This document shows positions 6,413 through 10,808 of a stretch of 10,808 bases of DNA, piece after piece. The translations under genes were made by a program, and so were the position numbers. The stretch comes from a bacterium (GTDB taxonomy: Bacteria > UBA10199 > 2-02-FULL-44-16 > JAAZCA01). Under the pieces are notes generated by a model. The model did not search any database and was not told where the DNA came from. It saw nothing but the letters and a program-made list of their open reading frames with translations. Within the stretch, counting starts at the first letter, position 1. Every line of letters starts with the position of its first letter. The DNA is taken from positions 1 to 10,808 of the forward strand of contig JBAZOP010000097.1 of the NCBI GenBank assembly GCA_041648665.1. Reading direction: 5' to 3'.

Positions 6413-8199
6413 CCGATCGCCGATCCTGTCTCATAGATGACCTGGAAACCAGTGAGCCGAAAATCAGGCTGCAACCCTGCATAGTCCAGTGTGATTTGCA
6501 GCACAGGCGATATCACTTCTCCGAGCCCTGCCGGAGAGGTCCAAAAGCTGAGATCGAACAGCAATGCGGGCCAAACATCGATGCCCCATCGAGCAAAGCC
6601 CCATCGCGCGACGCCCACTGCCGTCGAGATCGTAGCGCTAGGCGGAGCCGGTATAGATGGATCATAATCGACGCGCGTCGTCACTTGCACAGCGCCGTAG
6701 AAATTCGCCTGTAGCTGCGTCTTGATGAGCTTTATTTGCTTTCTGACGCCGAACGATTCGAGATGCGTAAATGACGGGAAGATCGTCGCCGTATATGGCC
6801 GCCCATCGTCAGTCGCGCCGACCTCGGCCTGCATGATGCGCCCGTCAGATGAACCATAGAATAGCTGATTGTCGAACAGCGCGAAGCAGTTCGCGTCCCA
6901 TCCGAGATAGCGCCCCCAGGCTCCGGTCCGCGAGTTGGCGACGAATTGCGTTTTGTCTTCTGGCCCGGAGTGAGGAAGATTGACGATCGCCATGCTGTTC
7001 AGCGGCCAGATAATCGCTTGCCAGCCATCGAGGCCAGTGCGCTGATTGACTGCCTTGATCCATGCCGGCATGATTTTCTGCGTCAGCGCGACATTCTGCA
7101 ACGCCTGTTGGTCGAGCGTCTCGACCTTTGACATCGGGACGATTCCATCCTCGGTAAGGATGAGCAGATCGCCGCCCGTGTTGAGCAGACATCGCCGACC
7201 GAGCGGCTTCGATATCTTGTAGATGCCCTGCTTGGCCCAATCCGTCGAGCCGGGATAGAGCCCGGTATAGACTGCGACCTCGCCCTCGCTCGAGACGAAC
7301 ACGCAAGCCTCGAACAATCCATTGATCGTCGGCAGCGCCCATGTGCCGCCGCAGAGCAAATACCCACCGCGCGTGAATACCGATGTGAGCGGGAATTTCG
7401 TCGCCTGGCCGCCGATGCTATCGAGACCGAGATACCACGCGTTCAAAGACCCGCGCTCGACACCGTAAATCCTGTTTTTGTAGACCCAAATTTGGGCGAG
7501 TTGGTTGCCCGTCAAGCCGGAGATCGGCGGAAGGATCGACGCCGTAATCGCCGCCGTCGTAAAGCCCGCCGAGGCATTGGCGGACATGGTGATCGTGCCG
7601 GCGCCGACATTCATGCTCGATATCGTCGCGCCGTCCGGAATGCCGGGGCCGCTCAACGCCTGCCCATTCACCAAGCCAGTGAACGAGGATACCGCGCTCA
7701 ATGTCGGCAGGCCAGCCGAAACGGTCGCGGTGAATGAAATCGTCGGGTTCCAGCTCGTCCCGTCGAAGAGTTGAGCCGGATCATAGCCGTTCACCGCTAT
7801 GAGGAACTGCCCACCCGTGCCGGTGAACTGGACGCTCTCGACCTTCGCGGGCGTCAATCCAGATACGACAGAAGCCCCGACAGGACCGGGGGATGACGCA
7901 TCATAGATGCTGCCATTCACACATCCGAACATGCGATGCGTGGAGCCGTCCGTCCATGTGAGAATGGAATCTACGACGCCGCCGCTGAGACCAGACGCCC
8001 ATGTCTGCGTCCCGCCACGAACGCGAACAAAGTCGAGGTTCGGAAAAGCGTTGTCGAGGATAAACGCAGTCTTCGGAGGAGCCTCCGCGAGCGGAGCGCC
8101 GACATACAGGCCCTCTACCGGCGCGACGAGAAACGTCGGCGTCGAGACCTGACCTCGCGTTCCGGTCTTTGAGTTTCTGGCCTTGCTTCTGGTGAGCAT
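6409..8199 (-). CDS. Tail hub / nozzle or packaged-DNA stabilisation-like protein
   Basis: This 596-residue protein follows the adaptor gene by 12 nt. The sequence is beta-rich throughout, with repeated short strand pairs such as KNRIYGVERGSLNAWYLG, EVAVYTGLYPGS and QLFYGSSDGRIMQAE. These suggest a propeller-like fold as in P22 gp10 or T7 gp12, which close the tail tube below the portal and adaptor. The N-terminal run PVEGLYVGAPLAEAPPKTAF followed by ILDNAFPNLDFVRVRGG is a typical opening of such proteins. Residues about 155-222 look like an inserted module (FTATVS to AITAS, with SGPGIPDGATIS) that matches part of the cement-like protein at 9650-10426. The stop overlaps the start of the GNAT-like gene (ATGA). 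It most likely forms the distal part of the short tail. Family assignment is by style and position, not a diagnostic motif. Confidence 0.65.
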   Translation of the reverse strand: MLTRSKARNSKTGTRGQVSTPTFLVAPVEGLYVGAPLAEAPPKTAFILDNAFPNLDFVRVRGGTQTWASGLSGGVVDSILTWTDGSTHRMFGCVNGSIYDASSPGPVGASVVSGLTPAKVESVQFTGTGGQFLIAVNGYDPAQLFDGTSWNPTISFTATVSAGLPTLSAVSSFTGLVNGQALSGPGIPDGATISSMNVGAGTITMSANASAGFTTAAITASILPPISGLTGNQLAQIWVYKNRIYGVERGSLNAWYLGLDSIGGQATKFPLTSVFTRGGYLLCGGTWALPTINGLFEACVFVSSEGEVAVYTGLYPGSTDWAKQGIYKISKPLGRRCLLNTGGDLLILTEDGIVPMSKVETLDQQALQNVALTQKIMPAWIKAVNQRTGLDGWQAIIWPLNSMAIVNLPHSGPEDKTQFVANSRTGAWGRYLGWDANCFALFDNQLFYGSSDGRIMQAEVGATDDGRPYTATIFPSFTHLESFGVRKQIKLIKTQLQANFYGAVQVTTRVDYDPSIPAPPSATISTAVGVARWGFARWGIDVWPALLFDLSFWTSPAGLGEVISPVLQITLDYAGLQPDFRLTGFQVIYETGSAIG

Positions 8200-8211
8200 G
8201 TTATTCCACGA

Positions 8212-8934
8212 TCACGGAGGGATGACGGAGATCGTGCCGCCCCAGAAATTTTGAGGAAGATTTATTCCTCTTGCCGTCGCAACCGTGCGGCCCGTATTTT
8301 CCTGCCCGAGATAGGCTTGCAGCGCGGTCTCGAAGCGCTCCATTTCGACGCCGTAGTCGAGACCCTTCGCCCGCAGCCACCGCCATATCGTGCCGAGCTC
8401 GATAAGCTTCTCCGGGACAAGCGCGACATCATCGTCCGCCGACCACTGGCAAATGCGCACAGGCTCCCCGTGCTGCAAAATCCAATAGTTCGAGCGGAAC
8501 TGTCCCGTGACGACCTCGCCCGCCGCCAGCGCCGGCCAAAACTCGATCGTCTGCCCGATGAGCCGCCATACGGAAGGGCGCGGGACCGCCGGGAGCGCCT
8601 TCAGCATGTTCAGCTCTTCGTCATTCACCGGCCCGCGTAGAGGCATGGTCGGATAGGCGAGAGAGACGAATGTGCCGTTGATGGCGCTCGCCGGCAAGAG
8701 CGACGCGAAATCCGCCGGCAAAATCCACAACGTCGTCAGGCCGTCGCCTGTTATTTGATGGCCGACGTTGAGATTGCGCCATGTCCCGCGCCGAGCGATC
8801 TCGTCTCCGACATCCTGACTCAGGGCGACAAGCTGCCGAATGTTAGAATCGGCGCTTCCTATCGCCTGTGTGACCGTGGCATTCGAAATGCCAGCGATCG
8901 TCACGACATTGGAGATGATCGAGAGAAGCGTCAC
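8212..8934 (-). CDS. Head-tail adaptor / tail tube A-like protein
   Basis: This 240-residue protein starts at GTG 8934-8932, which overlaps the TGA of the preceding gene (GTGA), indicating translational coupling. The N-terminus (MTLLSIISNVVTIAGI, then SADSNIRQLVALSQDVGDEI and ARRGTWRNL) is the helical pair typical of podophage adaptor proteins of the SU10-adaptor type. It is followed by a beta section (LPADFASLLPASAING, GPVNDEELNMLKAL, TIEFWPALAAGE) and a helical end (IELGTIWRWLRAKGLDYGVE). Such proteins form the dodecameric ring under the portal that joins head to tail, comparable in place to T7 gp11 or P22 gp4. The next gene is the tail hub, which fits. Confident as an adaptor by pattern memory. 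Confidence 0.74.
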   Translation of the reverse strand: MTLLSIISNVVTIAGISNATVTQAIGSADSNIRQLVALSQDVGDEIARRGTWRNLNVGHQITGDGLTTLWILPADFASLLPASAINGTFVSLAYPTMPLRGPVNDEELNMLKALPAVPRPSVWRLIGQTIEFWPALAAGEVVTGQFRSNYWILQHGEPVRICQWSADDDVALVPEKLIELGTIWRWLRAKGLDYGVEMERFETALQAYLGQENTGRTVATARGINLPQNFWGGTISVIPP

Positions 8935-9599
8935 GCGGCCGTCGCCTTCGCGGCTTCGGCGGCCTCACGCTCCAATCGCTGGCGCGTCTTCCAGTGCAGC
9001 CGCTCGGGCGTCTCGCCATCATGGTCTTCGGCGGAACGGCGCGCAAGCTCTTCGACCTGCTTTTGGAGGAGAGCCATCTGTTCTTTCAATCGCTCATTCT
9101 CGGCGGCGAATTTCGCGGCGGCGGAGCCGTCGGAAGCGCTCGCGAGCCAAGCGGCCGCCCGGCTGCGCCATGTGCGGCCATCCGGGAAACGATCGATGTG
9201 CGCATCCGACACATGCGCCAAATCTTCGACGGAAAAGACGTTCGACGCCTCGAAGGTAAGCGCCTGAGACTTCGCCAGCGGTCCCCATTCACGCAGCGGG
9301 GTTCCATTGATCGCGCGCGTCTCTTGCCCCTGCTTCCACCGCGCATATTCGGCGGCGAAACGGCGCTTGATGTTGTCATCGACAATCGTCGATGCGACAC
9401 TGTAGGGATCGCCGGCGATGCGGATGCGAACGACCTCGACGTTCTTGTAAATGGTGATGCCGGCCTTTTCCGTTTCAGCCTCGTCTTTGACTGGCTCCAC
9501 GATGAATTCCGGGGTAATGCCGTCGTTCATGCCGGCATAGGTCGTGCCCTTTTCGTCCACAGACGCGAAAGGTTGCACTTCGCCGAAGTAGTTACTCAT
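8931..9599 (-). CDS. Phage structural-region protein of unknown function with C-terminal coiled coil
   Basis: This 222-residue protein has a good GAGG site 7 nt before its ATG. I recognise the general pattern from phage genomes: a compact region with FAAEYARWKQGQE, NGTPLREWGPLAKSQAL and NVFSVEDLAHVSDAHI (about 81-136), then a charged helix. Residues about 160-190 (AAKFAAENERLKEQMALLQK and on) form a likely coiled coil with heptad-spaced Leu, Met and Val. No enzyme motif is present. The position between the cement protein and adaptor, and a GTGA overlap with the adaptor, suggest a head-completion, assembly or scaffold-like role. That is inference only, because scaffolds normally precede the capsid gene and this one follows it. 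Confidence 0.72.
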   Translation of the reverse strand: MSNYFGEVQPFASVDEKGTTYAGMNDGITPEFIVEPVKDEAETEKAGITIYKNVEVVRIRIAGDPYSVASTIVDDNIKRRFAAEYARWKQGQETRAINGTPLREWGPLAKSQALTFEASNVFSVEDLAHVSDAHIDRFPDGRTWRSRAAAWLASASDGSAAAKFAAENERLKEQMALLQKQVEELARRSAEDHDGETPERLHWKTRQRLEREAAEAAKATAA

Positions 9600-9622
9600 T
9601 TTTGCCTCGGTTGATGGAGGAT

Positions 9623-9642
9623 GCGAGGCGCTGCCGCCTCGC
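9623..9642 (-). other. Perfect stem-loop just after the cement gene stop
   Basis: An 8-bp perfect inverted repeat (GCGAGGCG/CGCCTCGC) with a 4-nt loop begins about 7 nt after the cement gene stop in the transcript. No U-run follows (ATCCTCC), so it is not a standard intrinsic terminator. It may protect the 3' end or slow transcription between abundant capsid proteins and lower-level tail proteins. Confidence 0.55.
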
Positions 9643-9649
9643 TTGTTTA

Positions 9650-10426
9650 TCAGTTGGCGGCGCTGACGAAGGCGTCGTTGAGATACGCCTCGAGATAGCC
9701 CGTCGCCGTGATCGTGATCGTGCTGCCCGTCGCCGTCGCGGCGTTGTTGAGCGTGATCGTGTAGGCGCCGGGATTGCCATCGATCGAGACGATGGTCGAG
9801 TTCGCGGCGATGCCGGTTCCGCTCACGGCCTGGTTCGGATAAATCCCCGTCACGGTCGAAATGTTCTTCAGAACCTTCGACGTGTTGGTCGTATCAGCCG
9901 TGAACGTATAGGACGCGGCCGGGAGGAAAGCGCCGAACAGCGTCTTCGTGCCGACAGCAGGACCGCCAGTCGGCGCGTCTGCCTGACCGGCCGTCGCCGT
10001 CGTCGTCACAGTCTTCTGAACAACGCCAGTGCTCGCCACGTTGAGAAGGGACGTCCCGTCGGTCTGAACCCAAAGGCCGTAATCGCCAGCCGTCTTGAAG
10101 GTGAAGGAGAACGGAGCCGACTGCGGACCGCCGAAGCGCCCGCCGACGAAGAAGGTTCCAGCCTTCATTCCGAGCAGCGCATTCGTGCTCGTCGCCTTCA
10201 GCGCAGTGAAGTTGTTGTCGATGACGAGCAGGTCGCCCTGATTGAGCACCTGACCGGCCGTCGCCGTGAACTTCACATAGACGAACTCGGCGCCACCGTC
10301 GCCTTCCGCAATCACGGAGCCGACGCGGTATTCATAAAAAGGGCCGTTGACCGTATCGACGGGACCAACAGGCGTGTAGATGCGAGGCCCGATCTTATCC
10401 CCGATCGGGAAGTAGGAGATAGTCAT
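9650..10426 (-). CDS. Capsid cement / decoration-like protein with a C-terminal beta module
   Basis: I chose the ATG at 10426 (MTISYFPIGDKIG, 258 residues) because AGGGA lies 9 nt before it. A start 57 nt upstream would extend into the hairpin region and give an unlikely basic leader. The first half is beta-rich with YEYRVGSVIAEGDGGAEFVY, VLNQGDLLVIDNN and AGDYGLWVQTDG. This layout (initial strand, delivered-value strand, YGxWVQ near the end) resembles capsid cement proteins such as the DUF2190 type. Directly following the major capsid gene also fits. Residues about 174-243 form an added module (FTADTT through SGTGIAANSTIVS to TITITATG) that resembles an insertion in the tail hub protein. The gene is flanked on both sides by hairpin-bearing gaps, which suggests separate control of its level. 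Structural role likely; exact decoration function inferred. Confidence 0.65.
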   Translation of the reverse strand: MTISYFPIGDKIGPRIYTPVGPVDTVNGPFYEYRVGSVIAEGDGGAEFVYVKFTATAGQVLNQGDLLVIDNNFTALKATSTNALLGMKAGTFFVGGRFGGPQSAPFSFTFKTAGDYGLWVQTDGTSLLNVASTGVVQKTVTTTATAGQADAPTGGPAVGTKTLFGAFLPAASYTFTADTTNTSKVLKNISTVTGIYPNQAVSGTGIAANSTIVSIDGNPGAYTITLNNAATATGSTITITATGYLEAYLNDAFVSAAN

Positions 10427-10435
10427 TGGTTTGGT

Positions 10436-10440
10436 TCCCT
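10436..10440 (-). promoter_or_regulatory. Ribosome binding site fixing the cement gene start
   Basis: AGGGA on the minus strand is 9 nt before the ATG at 10426. It favours this start over the upstream in-frame candidate at 10483. Confidence 0.5.
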
Positions 10441-10469
10441 GCGGATCGAAGCCGCGTGAATGAGATGGA

Positions 10470-10491
10470 GAGGCGACCCGCAAGCCGCCTC
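10470..10491 (-). other. Stem-loop just after the capsid gene stop
   Basis: GAGGCG pairs with CGCCTC across a 10-nt loop, starting 7 nt after the capsid gene stop in the transcript; flanking GAT/ATC can extend the stem with a small bulge. No U-run follows. It shares the GAGGCGGC core with the hairpin after the cement gene. Confidence 0.45.
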
Positions 10492-10498
10492 ATCGCGA

Positions 10499-10808
10499 TC
10501 AGGAGAAAAGAACCGCCTGATACTGCCGGCCGGAAGTCGTCATGTTTCCCGCCCAAGCGTAGAAGCGCACAATCGCGTCCTGGTTCACATTCGCGCGATC
10601 ACCGCCGACGACAGTGAAGTTGCGGGCCGAATGCGGGCGGTAGGAGAAGTAGCTCTCGTTGAGGAAGTAGGCCGTATTCTCCGGAATCTGGCCGTTCTTG
10701 CCGCCGTCGAGCACAACCGACACGCGCTTGCCGGCGCCGAGATATTCGAGCGCCGTGAAGCCCGCCGCCGCCATCTTCTCATCAACGATGCGCTGGATCG
10801 ACTGAAGC
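10499..10808 (-). CDS. Major capsid protein, C-terminal 102 residues (partial)
   Basis: The frame is open from the right edge to a TGA at 10501-10499, so the N-terminus is outside the window. The visible part contains GAGKRVSVVLDGGKNGQIPE, then YFLNESYFSYRPHSARNFTV, and ends with VNQDAIVRFYAWAGNMTTSG and RQYQAVLFS. The combination of a Y-x-Y-R-P-H segment, VNQDA and WAGN near the C-terminus is the pattern I associate with HK97-fold major capsid proteins of short-tailed phages. An internal ATG at 10774 is not the start, because the coding pattern continues upstream (LQSIQRIVDEK). It is followed by a cement-like gene, as expected. Confidence is limited by having only the tail of the protein. 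Confidence 0.72.
   Translation of the reverse strand, partial: LQSIQRIVDEKMAAAGFTALEYLGAGKRVSVVLDGGKNGQIPENTAYFLNESYFSYRPHSARNFTVVGGDRANVNQDAIVRFYAWAGNMTTSGRQYQAVLFS

Noticed and set aside
9602..10459. Long plus-strand open frame of 285 codons opposite the cement gene
   Set aside because: Its product is Arg-rich and has no recognisable motif, while the minus strand carries a protein with a ribosome site and phage-like pattern. It is a shadow of high-GC coding DNA.
10427..10483. Longer start for the cement-like protein at 10483
   Set aside because: The added 19 residues read as untranslated leader and run into a hairpin; the ATG at 10426 has an AGGGA site at good spacing.
1..10808. CRISPR array, tRNA gene, insertion sequence, diversity-generating retroelement or att site
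   Set aside because: I saw no regularly spaced repeats, cloverleaf, transposase, reverse transcriptase or edge duplication. The distal fibre end, where a variable region could lie, is outside the window.

Overview
The window is a late structural (virion) gene block of a short-tailed bacteriophage or prophage. It was read from sequence alone. The DNA is GC-rich by eye and the proteins are rich in Ala, Gly and Pro. Their style resembles phages of Alphaproteobacteria, possibly Rhizobiales or methanotroph relatives, but this host guess is weak. No integrase, repressor, tRNA or attachment site is visible, so free phage and prophage cannot be told apart.

Almost everything is on the minus strand and reads from right to left. 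In transcription order the genes are: the C-terminal end of a major capsid protein (10808-10499); a capsid cement/decoration-like protein (10426-9650); a coiled-coil protein of unknown role (9599-8931); a head-tail adaptor (8934-8212); a large beta-rich tail hub/nozzle or DNA-stabilisation-like protein (8199-6409); a small GNAT-like protein (6412-6008); a protein ending in a peptidase S74 chaperone domain (6011-5058); a large internal virion protein with a phage lysozyme domain (5054-3099); a DNA-ejection-like protein (3098-1341); and the N-terminal 290 residues of a tail fibre (871-1, running off the left edge). From 9599 down to 1341 the genes abut or overlap by 1-4 bases (GTGA, ATGA, ATGA, 3-bp gap, TAAATG) or are 12 bp apart, so this is one translationally coupled operon. 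The only real gaps flank the cement gene, and each carries a GC-rich hairpin with the same GAGGCG/CGCCTC core.

The order resembles the late region of T7 (capsid, gp11/gp12 tail proteins, GNAT-like gp13, gp14-16 ejectosome with peptidoglycan hydrolase, gp17 fibre). The sequences are not obviously T7 homologues, so this is an inference from synteny.

Between the ejection protein and the tail fibre lies an inverted plus-strand pair: a five-cysteine lipoprotein (940-1176) and a two-helix membrane protein (1185-1421). The 3' end of the second overlaps the 3' end of the ejection-protein gene by 81 bp on the opposite strand. T7 has its holin and Rz1-type lipoprotein near the tail fibre, so these two are candidate lysis genes, but neither is proven. 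The other notable signal is a roughly 65-70 residue beta-type module found both in the cement-like protein and as an insertion in the tail hub protein.
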